DNA from: Norana najaformis
Taxonomy: Eukaryota; Annelida; Clitellata; Crassiclitellata; Hormogastridae
Reading direction: 5' to 3'
Assembly: GCA_964023275.1 (NCBI GenBank)
Contig: OZ029918.1
Location: forward strand, 36,487,063-36,551,062
DNA length: 64,000 bases
Part shown: in pieces, positions 11,801 through 22,049 of the stretch
Layout of the letters: every line of letters starts with the position of its first letter
Position numbering within the stretch: position 1 is the first letter of the stretch
Position numbers and translations under genes: made by a program
The notes under the pieces: generated by a model
What the model was told of the DNA's origin: nothing
The model's input: only the letters and a program-made list of their open reading frames with translations
The model's database searches: none

Positions 11801-14800
11801 TCAGTAAATCTGAGGCAGTATATTTGAAAGTACCTTTAAAAAAGTTATCGTTGGTGTTTGAGTTGCAGCTTTTTATTATACATAGATTATTTCATTACAA
11901 ATTTTGCTTCGTTTGCTGCACTGTTACGTTTAATCATGACTCTGTAGTTGAGTTTCAGACGTTTGAGATGACGGTCATGGATCATAGATGAGCATCGTAA
12001 CCGCCCACCAGAGAGTTTCTGCTACACTTTCTCTGTCTCTTCATTCTGATGTTTGGAGCTGACTCTTTGTCCTTCTGCTGCCTACGCAAATGTTCACTTA
12101 TTACATACCTCTGGAGTCTGCTGTCTATTGAGGTGTGCAGTGATGGGACGGTTATCTTATCTGGGTTTTAGCTCTGTTTTTCCATCAGAGCTTCTTTCTC
12201 TGCTCTGATCATTATTTTAAGTGGTGCGTTGTCATTTCAACGAGTCTTTGCTGACCGTCCTGGTCCAGGCTTGTCTCCAGACTGTGTGTAGCCCATAGTT
12301 CTGTGGGTGACATTTTGCTTATGCTATCATTTTGGCTGCAGTTTGGTTGTAAAACCCATGACTGTTTATTTGGTACATTTTCCTAGCATTGCCTCAAAAC
12401 ATTTGGTTTAAACTACCACAACATTTGCCTCAAACTTCCACAACGTTTGCATCAAACTACCACAACATTTGTCTCAAACTACCGCAACATTTGCCTCAAA
12501 CTACCACAATGTTTGTCTCAAACTACCGCAACATTTGCCTCAAACTACCACAACATTTGCCTCAAACTACCACAATGTTTGCATCAAACTACCACAACGT
12601 TTGCCTCAAACTACCACAACATTTGCCTCAAACTTCCACAACGTTTCCATCAAACTACCACAACATTTGCCTCCAACTACCACAACATTTGCCTCAAACT
12701 ACCACAACGTTTGCATCAAACTACCACAACTTTTTGCCTCAAACTACCACAACATTTGCCTCAAACTACCACAACGTTTGCATCAAACTACCACAACATT
12801 TGCCTTGATTTGCATCCAGATTTGTCATGAATTGCCTCATTATTTGCTGCCTTGAATTATCAGAAAACTTTTTTTTCTTGCTGCCACATTTTTCCTGAAT
12901 TGCCACCTTTATTACACCACTAGCTCATCTTATGATATATTTACAGTAGTGCCACCTTGATTGGATATCTAATCTCATGTGACTTCTGTGACTTCATTAC
13001 TATAATGCTTACGGCATCTGTTGATGGTCGCTTCAGGTGAAATCGTAACCAAAATCATAGTCAGTTGGACAGGTAGAATTCCTGAAGATCAGGATATGCT
13101 GTTTTGATGGTCCTCTGGTAACTGTGGCTTTACTGAATCCCTCCCGTGCATCTGTAGTAGGGAAGGGAATGCTCACCCCCCTTTAAGGATTGTGGTTACA
13201 GATATGGGCATTCATTAGTCATAATCTTAATTAATGCTTTAACAGGTTACCTATTATACGTCATTGGATATACAACTGAACGCGTGTAGCCTAACTATGC
13301 TAAATTATTTCAAATAAATGATTTTAAATAAATCTACTGAAATGTAATCCATACATCAGTTGAGATGTCCAATGTCTGTACAATATCTTCAGTCTATACA
13401 TCCAGGCGTCAGTACCCATATACAACAGAAAGGAACTGAATAGACTATACAACCCAATCTAAACTTATTCAAAGACCCTACCTCTACAACCAATTAATGC
13501 AGGGTTAAACATTCACAGAACTGAATTGGCATATACATAAATACAGGCACAACTGAATAAACCGTAGTGGCTAGGCTCTATGTCTCAACCAACATCTGCA
13601 TACCAAATATCACACCACAATATCCAAATGACCGTCTCCGTACCCACGTTTCAATGGTGTATTTTTCTGTTACAATTCTATACCACGTCATATCCCAAGA
13701 TCTCCATACCCTCTAATGCAATGCCTTTCTTTAAGGAAACCTTCCCTTGGAGCTGGAAGCAAGGCTCTTAAGGGCTTTTCAGAATCGTGGAAAACTTTTA
13801 ACTTTGCCTTCGATTGCTTTTTCTCTGGCAGGACGTTCAAACGATACTTCTACAGCAATAACGTCACTGGTGAAACCAGCTGGGCCTACCCTGAAGTCAT
13901 TGCAGAGGCCCCAGAGAAGCTTGAAGGTCACGATAATAAGGACACGACATCACCATATGGCAGTGCCTTGATCGACGAGCCAGAACAGCTGTATCTCTGT
14001 GGCACGTCACAAGTGAGTGCTTCCTGATAATTGTATTTACCTGTGCACTGTAAATAAATCGAATGGCACCAGTCCAGTTATTAAACTTTTTCATGTGCCA
14101 TCAAGATGTGAGTTTTCATCTGAGCAGTTCTGCGGCATCTTTAAGAACTTCATGCCAGTGAAGCAATGAACTCTAGTGAGATATTTGTGACTTAATTGAA
14201 CCTACAGTAAACTATGACTGGATAAAGTAAAAGTAAACTTCCCATGTTCCACAATGGAATGTGGGGAGGCGCTCATTTCCCTCTCTTCAGCTCTTCTTCC
14301 CTTGAGTGAGCAACGGACGAATTGCAATTTCCTCGACTCAGGGCCAATGCATCACAGGACTGGGTAGCCACTTGGTTTTGTTGCTTGCCAGCACAGTGAA
14401 TTTAAGACAGTCAAGCCAGGTTAGTTGACCGTATGTAAAATATCCGGTGCCAACTAAGCCCTCCATACTTCTGTGTTCAGTAAATGAGGACCAGAGCATG
14501 GTGGAAGGTTACAAAAGGTATCCTGTTGAATTGCTGTGGTCACATTTGTGTTTCAGCTGAATCATCCATCAACCTCAGGACAACACTGTTAGAAGTCGGC
14601 AAAGGTGTATAAACAATTATGTTACCGTTTTGGGAGTCTGTAGAGGCGTCTAAGCGAGTGTATTACCTTTACTTGCCTTTAACCTTTACTTACCTTTACA
14701 GGCGGATACTGATGGCACGATGCTGGCGCACCTGCGTGAATCTTCAGAGGTCGAGTCAGAGAATGCACTTCCCATTCCCAGTGACCTCCTGTCGTGGGCG

Positions 14801-16059
14801 GCAAATCCCCCTCCACCTCCTCCCGCAACCCCACCACCACCTCCCTCTCCCAGTCAGACATCAGAGCCTTTCTCGAGCGCCGAGATGGACTTTGATGACC
14901 AGGTAGTGGACGACCAAGCTGTAAACCCGTCAATGGAAAACGGAAGCGGTGCAACCAATGAGGACCAGGACGTCGGCGCTGGGGAACCAGTCTTTCCTGC
15001 GATAGAACAGCAGCTGCCTCCCGGACAGATCAGCGCACCCCCCATGATCACAAAGTCGGCCCTGCCACCACCCGTGTCCACCCACAAAGATGGGGTGGCT
15101 AATGTCTCACCAGATGGCAGTGCAGCCACAGTGCTGCCCTCTGGAGCAATGCAGGAGGGATTGTACGATGGCGTGCCGATGGAAGACCCAGCGGGGAGTC
15201 ATCCAGTCAAAGAGAAGAAGAAAAAGAAAGAAAAAGTCAGTGCCATATAACTGCTTTTTTCGAACAATATTTGTTTTTTTTATTTCTTGTACGTATACCT
15301 GGTAAGATAAGATCTTCTGAATCTGATCATTTTAAAACTGGGCTTTCAAACCCTGTGGTGTATTTTAAAAGACCTCTTATCAAATACACTGTTACAGCCT
15401 CTTATAAGTAAATTTTGTTTACTCAGTATGGCTTCCTTAGACAGTGTTTAGGCCTGTCAGCAGGCACCCGTAGGCCCGGGCATCCGCCCAAAGGGTGGCT
15501 TCCAGGCTGGGAATATGTATACCTGACTTTCAGCCAAAAAGCATAACGATTACTTTAAGCTTAATGATGCACAGCTAGCTGACATTGCCTGTGAAGCCAT
15601 AGGGTGAGAGATATTAGGTTGGAGTCAACAGTTACCAACCAACTTGAAACATTGAGAACAGGAAATTTCTTTAGTCTCTAGAAGTGAGTGGAAATTGGTG
15701 CACTGTCATACGCAGTAGTGGGCCTCTTGGGGAGGGTGACTGCTTAATTAACTCTGAGTTAGGCCTAAGTGCATGTGATGACTGACATGCAGTCCATTGA
15801 ACAGCTGTGTTATTATCCAGTGGTCAAGTGCCCACCCAGAATGGGGTTAAGTTAAATTTTGCACTTACATTACGTTGTGTTCTTTTTGCAGTCGTTGATT
15901 GGAGGTGGTTTAGCGATGAAGAAGAAGAATGTTTCGTCTATGGTTGAGAAATGGCAGAAAATACAAGTTGATTTCAGCAAAGAAGACGAAAAGGAAAGAA
16001 ATCGACAGATGAAGTTGGCAGAACTTGCGGGAAAGGCGTCGTCGTCGAAGACGGACTAG
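2838..16059 (+). CDS. FNBP4: Formin-binding protein 4 homologue (two WW domains), 14 exons
   Basis: FNBP4 is a nuclear/cytoplasmic WW protein that binds proline-rich formin and splicing partners. Exons: 2838-2858, 3757-3877, 4461-4586, 4841-5022, 5951-6137, 7128-7353, 7560-8334, 8793-8883, 9115-9194, 9887-9991, 10445-10578, 13832-14012, 14702-15235, 15892-16059; 976 codons, phases agree throughout. Visible FNBP4 marks: a basic N-terminus, the acidic SDDDSGDEED segment (~70), FLAEIES across an exon junction (~150), WW1 at ~218-244 (WQHCLDEG...YYYW...TWEIP), DIDRELELALERR (~540), a helical region with TRLEDW, WW2 at ~677-703 split by a 3.2-kb intron (GWSCLWDR / TFKRYFYSNN), a PPPPPP stretch (~770) and the conserved C-terminal block MVEKWQKIQ. 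The start ATG is the first in a 7-codon exon. Exon 10 may alternatively start at 9893. Confidence 0.88.
4048..4395 (+). repeat. Minisatellite, ~57-bp units (some 43 bp)
   Basis: About eight units carry the core TGACCTGACCTAGTATTATT followed by ACAAAAGGTCCATAGTGTG or a shorter variant. It lies in the FNBP4 intron just upstream of the exon at 4461. Every unit holds overlapping TGACCT half-sites. Confidence 0.9.
5035..5215 (+). repeat. tRNA-related SINE, 5'-truncated
   Basis: It starts near GGTCGCGGGTTCGAATTCG, a good Pol III B box, continues with GGCAACGGGAAACCACCTC and GGTGGCATAAAGCC, and ends in a (ATCGTC)n tail. No convincing A box is present. It is inserted directly behind the FNBP4 donor at 5023. 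Confidence 0.6.
5428..5516. repeat. 33-bp inverted repeat (fold-back hairpin)
   Basis: Arms 5428-5460 and 5484-5516 are reverse complements with two mismatches (TTGTAATAACTGGTCA / TGACCAGTTATTACAA at the ends), separated by 23 nt. It is intronic in FNBP4. It could be a MITE remnant or simply an inverted local duplication. Confidence 0.85.
5590..5720 (+). repeat. SINE-like fragment with B box
   Basis: GATGGCAGGTTCGAGCCTGC carries a B-box match (GGTTCGAGCC) and is followed by CTGAGCAGATTCAGTG, the usual layout of a tRNA-derived SINE. Intronic in FNBP4. The ends are not sharp. Confidence 0.45.
6206..6680 (+). mobile_element. LINE 3' end (CR1/L2-like), ATT tail
   Basis: The plus strand encodes the end of a LINE reverse transcriptase: CAARVVANLPKCSHISDY, then LHWLPI, then in another frame FWNSLPLNIR and LKTHLF. 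There is at least one frameshift, so it is dead. It ends GCGCTATATAAGTG and an ATTACATT/ATT repeat. Intronic in FNBP4. The WNSLP...FK..LKTHLF ending is characteristic of CR1/L2/Jockey-type LINEs. Confidence 0.8.
6655..6935 (+). repeat. Trinucleotide microsatellites (ATT)n and (TTG/CTG)n
   Basis: An ATT-rich tail of the LINE at 6206 runs into a second ATT block and then, at about 6815-6920, into TTG/CTG repeats (TTGTTGTTGCTGTTG). Intronic, no coding content. Confidence 0.9.
8947..9000 (+). repeat. GA/GGGA-rich microsatellite
   Basis: GGGAGGGGGAGAGAGAGAGA followed by AGAGAGGGAGGGAGGGAGG. A simple purine tract in an FNBP4 intron. Confidence 0.85.
9222..9470 (+). repeat. tRNA-Asp-like SINE
   Basis: TTGTCTAGCGGTTGGCTTG resembles a tRNA D arm with A box, ACTGTCAACTCAGAG resembles the anticodon arm of tRNA-Asp (GTC), and GGGGTTCGAATTCCC is a strong T arm/B box. 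The element goes on through a non-tRNA body to about 9470. No closing acceptor stem is visible, so it is a SINE, not a tRNA gene. Minus-strand relatives lie near 883-930, 24995-25060 and 26430-26500. Confidence 0.7.
9556..9775 (+). mobile_element. LINE 3' end (CR1/L2-like), ATT tail
   Basis: It encodes NVTNAPSLDTFKSRLKTHLF, then a short 3' UTR (CAGCGCCCTTTTCTTCGGCC) and GGCGCTATATAAATTGTC plus (ATT)n. Nearly the same sequence recurs at 19585-19985, and the UTR end recurs at 47063-47112. Intronic in FNBP4. Confidence 0.8.
10160..10402 (+). mobile_element. LINE 3' tail, GATTA-type
   Basis: It ends GATTGATGCCTAGGGCGTTA, ATAGAAGTCGTTAGATTAGA and ATTAGATTTAG. Copies with the same GATGCCTTGGGCATTATGAC core and a TTAGATTAG tail lie at 16310-16470, 25545-25695, 33540-33660 and 55860-56125. 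Only the untranslated end is kept here, in an FNBP4 intron. Confidence 0.6.
10867..10891. repeat. Perfect 12-bp-arm palindrome
   Basis: ATCTATGGTCTG, one central A, then CAGACCATAGAT: a perfect inverted repeat within the large FNBP4 intron 11 (10579-13831). Confidence 0.9.
12391..12815 (+). repeat. 22-bp minisatellite, about 19 units
   Basis: Unit TTTGCCTCAAACTACCACAA plus CA/CG, with GCATC/GTCTC variants and one longer unit near 12730. Because 22 is not a multiple of 3 and the unit lacks stops, all three plus frames stay open here and give spurious ORFs of ~130 codons. It lies in FNBP4 intron 11. Confidence 0.95.
15450..15515 (+). repeat. Dispersed GC-rich stem-loop element, copy 1
   Basis: GGCCTGTCAGCAGGCACCCG, TAGGCCCGGGCATCCGCCC and AAGGGTGGC match copy 2 at 22830-22885. 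The GGGCACCC/GGGTGCCC halves can pair around a short loop. Intronic in FNBP4. Confidence 0.7.
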
Positions 16060-16170
16060 AATTCGAACGTGGAGTCGTTCAAACTGATGACAGAGTCAAA
16101 TATTGGACAGAAAAACCTGATTAAATAATTTGATCACAAAAATATCTCGTTAGGTGGCCTGTTGCTTGTC

Positions 16171-16176
16171 AATAAA
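16171..16176 (+). promoter_or_regulatory. FNBP4: FNBP4 polyadenylation signal
   Basis: AATAAA stands 112 bp after the TAG stop of FNBP4 at 16057-16059 and is followed by T-rich DNA. It is the first such signal after the stop. Confidence 0.6.
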
Positions 16177-16189
16177 CTTCTTTAGAAAA

Positions 16190-19156
16190 CACTTTGTCAT
16201 AACTTAACTTCAGATATGGATGAAGTTTAATGAAGCTTTAGCATTAGACCCCTTGTTATTGAGCTACACCAGGTTATCGTTTTAGCATGCTTCGATATAA
16301 TAAGAATTCTGATATAACATGGTCACGGACCTGCATCCCAAATTCTGACCTATCGGGATTCGACCTGGCTTCTCCAGGGGATTGATTTTGCATTGTGATG
16401 TTGACTATGTGACCACTGACCAATGCCTTGGCATTATGATAACGACGCTTTAGAAATCTTTAGATTTAGTTGAGATACCATAACACAACTTCAGTTTTGA
16501 AGGCAGTTCTTTGTGTGGCTTTTAAAGACGGCTCTAATAAAAAGTTTCCAACCTGCTTGATGTGGATCCCAAAGACTAGGATCCCATGTGTTATGAAATC
16601 AGCAATGTTTGTATTTGTAGCCTTGCCCTTGCTGTTTCATTTCCCCTACCCTTGCAGATCAATTAAACTTGTTTATAGCTGTATTTAGCCAAAAGATTTA
16701 TGTTGTACACCTTTCAGGCTTTTGTGAAACATATTGTATGATCTGGTGTAATGGTGAGAATGTGGTGTTACTTTGTGTTAAAGTTTAAGAAGATCAGTTC
16801 CTTAAACCAACCCAATGGGCAGCTAATGATGAGAAGGATTTAGCAGCTTCATTTTTTTGGATACTCCCCTCCCTTGCTATCTGACCACATTCTATCAGAT
16901 GTAAATCAGTTTGAATTTTCATCTGGTCTTGTGAATAACGAAACATCATCCTGGCAGTTGTATGTGGTGACCGCATGACACCTTTCTGCAACATCCAAAT
17001 TAAGAAATAATGCAGTAAGCTTACAGTAATCTTCAAAGATGCATTAGCATCTAGAATTTTACATTTTATTTATTCTGCTTTCAGGGTAACAGGGCTAGTT
17101 ACAAAAAGAACAGTGATTAACATCTTTCAGTTAAGGATTTATTGGTTATATAAGAAAATACAAAGTTGCACTTTAACTGGCTGTTCATATACATACATTG
17201 GCATGGATCATTCGAAGGATCTAGAATTTTAAGTTGTAGAACAACTCATTATCAAGCAGCTTTGTTATAACTACGTACTCAACATGGCTCACAAAGGCAG
17301 CAAGACAGGGGGGTTCCAACATACCCACTTTTCATAAAAATGTTAAGTTTCATGAGAGTAATCAGATCCTTTGCGGTGGTGAAAATAACATAAACTGAGA
17401 GCCACAACACTGGTAAAGACAAAATTGCTTTGAGTATTTATTGAGATCACTCATGAAGCAATACAGCGTAACAACTAATAATACGTGGTGTACAGTGCAA
17501 ATCATTTAATATGAAATGCAGGAGACTAGTGTGAACAATTCATGTTAACCGAATTTCGTCTTAAGCGTTTTTTCAATTCAGTTTTTAAAATTTTACCTAG
17601 GCAGGTACTGTTACGTATACACAGTGATTGTTGGAGCGAGCACTTGCAATGCAGTACACACATTCAAACAAACTACCCAAGACTGCACAAATTCACCTAA
17701 TTCTTCCTTTGAGGCCATTAATTTAAGATAACTTGTAAAAAACTTAAAGATGCTACTTTACTATTTCAAAGTTAATAAAGGTTCAAATCCAAAGCTGATA
17801 ATGTGGTCATGCTTCAAAAGATGAGTCATAACAAAGAGTAAGATCACTATGGAACCCAGATTCCGTTGAAATTGGCCACAAACGGTGTCAAATATCTATT
17901 GCAGTCTACTAAGTACGTATAAATTATAAATGCTACACTTTATTTTCTGTTTTACACAAAATATTATTTTCCCATGAATGCAAAGGTCATAATTGATGCT
18001 GTGAGCTGGTGTGGTAAAAATGGTTCAGGTCAAAATGTCACAGCACTGTGATGAATGTCTCATCTGTCACCAGTACAACTTGAAATAAAATACAACCAAT
18101 TCACATTGGATAAGCAAAGCAAGATGTTGAAAATACAAGTTACCCAAGATTTTGTATTGCCTTTTCTTCGTGGGATGAAATTTTTTCATACTACCCATTA
18201 GTGATATTTTCATATTCTATCACCTTGTCACCTTGTGCTGTCAGCTCTTTGAGCTCTAGCGACCGTCATGATCAATCTTCTCCATTTTCTATCAGTTTCT
18301 TAATAATGGAATTAAATTACATCAAAAACCATTGATGCTGGAACTCGGCATCCTTTTCGTGTTAACCAATATTTCGTGTTAAACGTTTTAGGCTTAAGTG
18401 TTTTCCACTGTACTATTAATCTGTGGAAAAACATTTGACCTGTCCCTTGCCTTCAGAATGATATACACTCTAAGTTTCAAGCCATTCACCAGAGGAAATT
18501 TTATCAAAACGCCTCTACAGATATACGATTTAAAAGCATTTCTGAGTACTTAAAACGTGCTATATTAAGTGTCTTAAATACATACAAGCATACATACATA
18601 AAATTACACCGATAATATAAAACAACCAGCTAAAAGGGCAAGATGTCGACAGTATCATATCTTCCTTCCAGTTCTAAACTGCAAAATTCACACCAGCAAA
18701 CTGTTTTCACAGTTTTTGTCTTGACTTGCAGCTCAGTAATTGTGCCACAGGTTTCAGAAGCAAGCCATGTGCTTTCCTCATGTATTCAGCTCACTGCAGA
18801 AGCTTTTGAACATCAAGCTTTTGCATCATTCCACTCTGCAGCCCTTGGGGACCTGTAGGTCCTGGACTCGCATGACTCTGAGCAAGCACACTCTTTAATC
18901 TCAACCTAAACTTTACCAGCACAGCCAGCTCAAAAAAGCTTTAAGTTTACGATAGGCTGCACCTCTTTGGATCTTTTTGACTGCTTCAGTGCCTCTTAGA
19001 AGTCCTTAAAAGGCATTGAATAAATATCTAGACACACGTCATTCCGACTTTGCAACTCAATCTAACTTTTCTCTTTCCAGAACAACCATTGTACATGAAC
19101 CTGAATTTCTGATTAAAATAACCCTAAAGTCACTTGGCCTATCGCTCAGCGCTAAC
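16190..19156. other. Gene-free stretch between FNBP4 and PXMP4
   Basis: About 3 kb of AT-rich DNA without a supportable gene. It includes a GATTA-type LINE tail at 16310-16470 (CCAATGCCTTGGCATTATGA, then CTTTAGATTTAG). The PXMP4 3' UTR must run into its right part. Candidate minus-strand AATAAA signals (TTTATT) lie near 17939, 17437 and 17136, but none is clearly favoured. Confidence 0.6.
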
Positions 19157-21116
19157 TTAATCAGATGGCGGGAGCTGGTTGTAGAAAAGAAAGTCCTTCA
19201 GTCCATGCCAACTGTTGCTATCGTGGTACAAATAGGTCATGGACGACTGTAACGAGGGCTGTAGTGTGTGCTGATGATGTTCAAAGAGCCAGAGTATAAC
19301 GCCCCATACGACTGCTGCAAACCACGGAAAGATCTCCGTTTTCGGCCGAGGAATGTAGCCCTTTTCAACGCTAAGCTTTGCTAGTCCATACAGCATTCTT
19401 GAGAACACGTAGAGGTTTATCTGTGCAAGATAAAAAACATTTTCATGTGTAAACGTTAATTCCAGCAGAGAACATTATTAAGGCAAACTAAATGTATCCA
19501 CTTAAATTAGCACTTGCATTGAAAGGCTAATCCAGACAGTCAGGCAGAAATAAGTGGTCCGTAGATCCTTTGAGATTCCTTGAAGAGTGCAATGATGTTC
19601 ACCTACAAACTGTGCCTAAACACAAACAGGGCTCTGAATGGTCTTACTCCTTGACTATACATCCACCTTCTGCATGAGAGCAGCAGACACCCAGAACACA
19701 TATCGGTGCGTCCTCATCAAGGAATCAACTGCATGTCCCACAGTCTTCCACGAGGTTCGGTGAATGTTCCTTTTCTGTCGCCGGACCCACTGCGTGGAAC
19801 AGTCTTCCTGACCATGTGACGAATGCCCCATCCCTGGACACATTCAAGTCATGGCTCAAGACATCTTTTTAAGATATTTTATGACTGTTGTTGATTTTTG
19901 AACTCATGTACAGCATCCTTTCCTTCTGCCTTCGCTGTGTTACCTCGCTATATAAACTGTCTTACTGTCATTATTATTATTATGTATTTGAAAACCTTTG
20001 AGAGCTTCTGATATGGGGCTATCTAAATGTTCACAAACAAAAATCATGGAATTGGCACAAAAAATTCCAACATTAAGTTCAAAAAGTCACAAAAACTGTT
20101 AAGCATACACCACGCAAAACAGCCAATTTATTTTCAGCGATGCAAACTCAACTCATAAGAATTTTGTTAAATTGCTGGGCTACAAAAATAAGAAAACGTA
20201 AAACCAGCATTCTCAAGTCCCACCTGTTCGCTGACTTTGTTGTACTTTCCGAATATCAGGTATCCGCCGATAAAAGCTGCTACGAACGAGTGATACTCTT
20301 TTGGCTTTGATTCTAGTTGGCTCAGAAGAGCCATGAGTGCTTTGTAGATGAACACAAACGATGCTAGAGTCTTCGAGTGAGTCCAAGTCGCCTCAAAAAT
20401 CGCTTGAGCTTGTTCTGACAGTCTTTAAGTAACAAAACATATCATCACCATCCACATCAACCACATATTCATTTGACATGCAAAGCTAAATTAATATGGA
20501 TGACCCTTTTGTTATTAACCTAACATAAATCTGCGTTAAAATTTTCGTCAGTAACTATTAAAATAACTCAAGAACATCGTACAAGCTTGTATATACTCTA
20601 CAAAATAATTCCATAAATCGCTGTATGGTAAAAAGATACCTTCCTCCTCGGAACAAAAATGTCATAACCAGTGCGTGTGGAAACCGAACTTTCGCTCCAT
20701 ACCTGTAAAAGAAAACCGCAAATTATAATCGTAGCATTATATTACATTACATTATTCGCTCACACTGGAATTTGGACCTACTACTTCACAAGCTGTTTTG
20801 CATTTCACGCGTATCTGTTTTTATAAAATTAAAAGCAATCACACTGCTTACTTGCCCTCAGCTTCTCCCTTATTTTCACTCTCCGAACATAAACGGAAGA
20901 TGCCGCCTCGGGTGGGAATCCCTTAACTCGGCTTCCAAGTGTTTCTAACACTCAATTCAGCTTCTGTGCCATAATCGACGAAACCCAGATTATCGATCGT
21001 TGTAAAAAAATTAATACTTACACTGCACCATTTCGCAATCCTTTTAAAATCGCCAACAAAGTCCGATATTTGCCCGATTCTAATACTGCATTAACAGCCT
21101 CCATCGCTGTCGCCAT
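19157..21116 (-). CDS. PXMP4: Peroxisomal membrane protein 4 (PMP24), 4 exons
   Basis: PXMP4 is a small multi-pass protein of the peroxisomal membrane in the Tim17/PMP24 group; its exact function is poorly known. Exons on the minus strand: 21116-21022, 20702-20640, 20422-20224, 19420-19157; 206 codons against ~212 in vertebrates, phases 2/2/0. Conserved stretches: LKGLRNGAV, VYGAKVRFPHALVMTFLFR across the exon 1/2 junction, THS...FVFIYK, FVAAFIGGYLIFG, LSVEKGYIP, AVVWGVILWLFE, and the near-invariant TLQPSLQSSMTYLY before the C-terminus. The start ATG lies in an MATAMEAVN exon and is the first in frame. It faces the plus-strand gene at 22050, so the two probably share a promoter region. Confidence 0.93.
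19585..19985 (+). mobile_element. LINE 3' end (CR1/L2-like), ATT tail
   Basis: It lies in the last intron of PXMP4, opposite the gene. It encodes the WNSLPDHVTNAPSLDTFKS ending, then a short UTR (CAGCATCCTTTCCTTCTGCC) and CGCTATATAAACTGTC plus (ATT)n. It is a close relative of the copy at 9556-9775, with more of the upstream coding part kept, though broken. Confidence 0.8.
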
Positions 21117-22049
21117 GTTGCTATGTGATGTACGGAACTGCAATGGTCCAGCGCAGGCTCTGGTCCAGCGTACTCTATGTCCAGTCCATTTTTAGGACTT
21201 TTATAGCGCCGTTATTTTCTCAGGATCAGTTGATGCTCATCCTGATTTTTAGTTTTTTTACCTATCAGATTTCGGTCAGATTTTTTCCAACGAATTGTGA
21301 TGTTTTACTGCGGTTACAATTCCAGTGACTGATACCGTGTGCATTAGGATAACGGCCCTGAAGTAAATATAAATCTCCGAAATTTCTCAGTGCCACACAC
21401 TGTGTTGCGATGAATCTTGGTGCGTGAACTGCGAGTCAGAGTGGCCAGCTTATACACCAGCACTGTATCAAAGTAATCCCCATACAGCCAGAATGCTTGG
21501 GCAGTTTCAAGTTAATAGGTTAGATCAAACGCTCGCTATCAAGTGAAAATGCACAGCCTTACTGAAGTTCGATGTCAGTTCTAGCGTAACAGGAGGACAG
21601 CCAACAAATCTAATCAGTTAAATTCTTACAGAAAGAGCCCAACACGAATACGCATTGGATACAAACGCTGAGAAATTGTGTGGCGTTGAGATTTTTTGGA
21701 GATATAGTTTTACCTTTACCCATGATTGGCACTATGTTGAAATCCTTGTTGCTAAAGTTGACCATCACATAATAATCGCTCGCTGCATTTAGCAGGACGA
21801 CTTTAAACACTGTGTTGCGATGAATCTTGGTGCGTGAACTGAGAATTAAAATAATATTGGAACTATGCGTGGTTTCATTAGAAGCCTTACATACTCACTT
21901 TTAAAATTATAGCGCCACAACAGTCGATCATTTGCGTTTTTAGTTAGTCGGTATCGCCTTTATCCGTTTTTGGAACGCCATATTTGAGTTTCTCAGGGCT
22001 TTGTGGATTTCTATTGGAATTACATTTTGCTTTTAACATTTAATCGAAA
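21117..22049. promoter_or_regulatory. Head-to-head intergenic region (PXMP4 / RRM gene)
   Basis: This 933-bp gap separates two start codons on opposite strands, so it should hold both promoters. No TATA box stands out. A 35-bp sequence beginning ACACTGTGTTGCGATGAATC occurs identically at 21397-21431 and 21807-21841. The flank of the first copy (AAATCTCCGAAATTTCTC) resembles a LINE end also seen at 51190. Confidence 0.55.

Noticed and set aside
12389-12855. Frames of ~130-140 codons with NYHN repeats
   Set aside because: Product of the 22-bp minisatellite, open in all frames; inside an FNBP4 intron.
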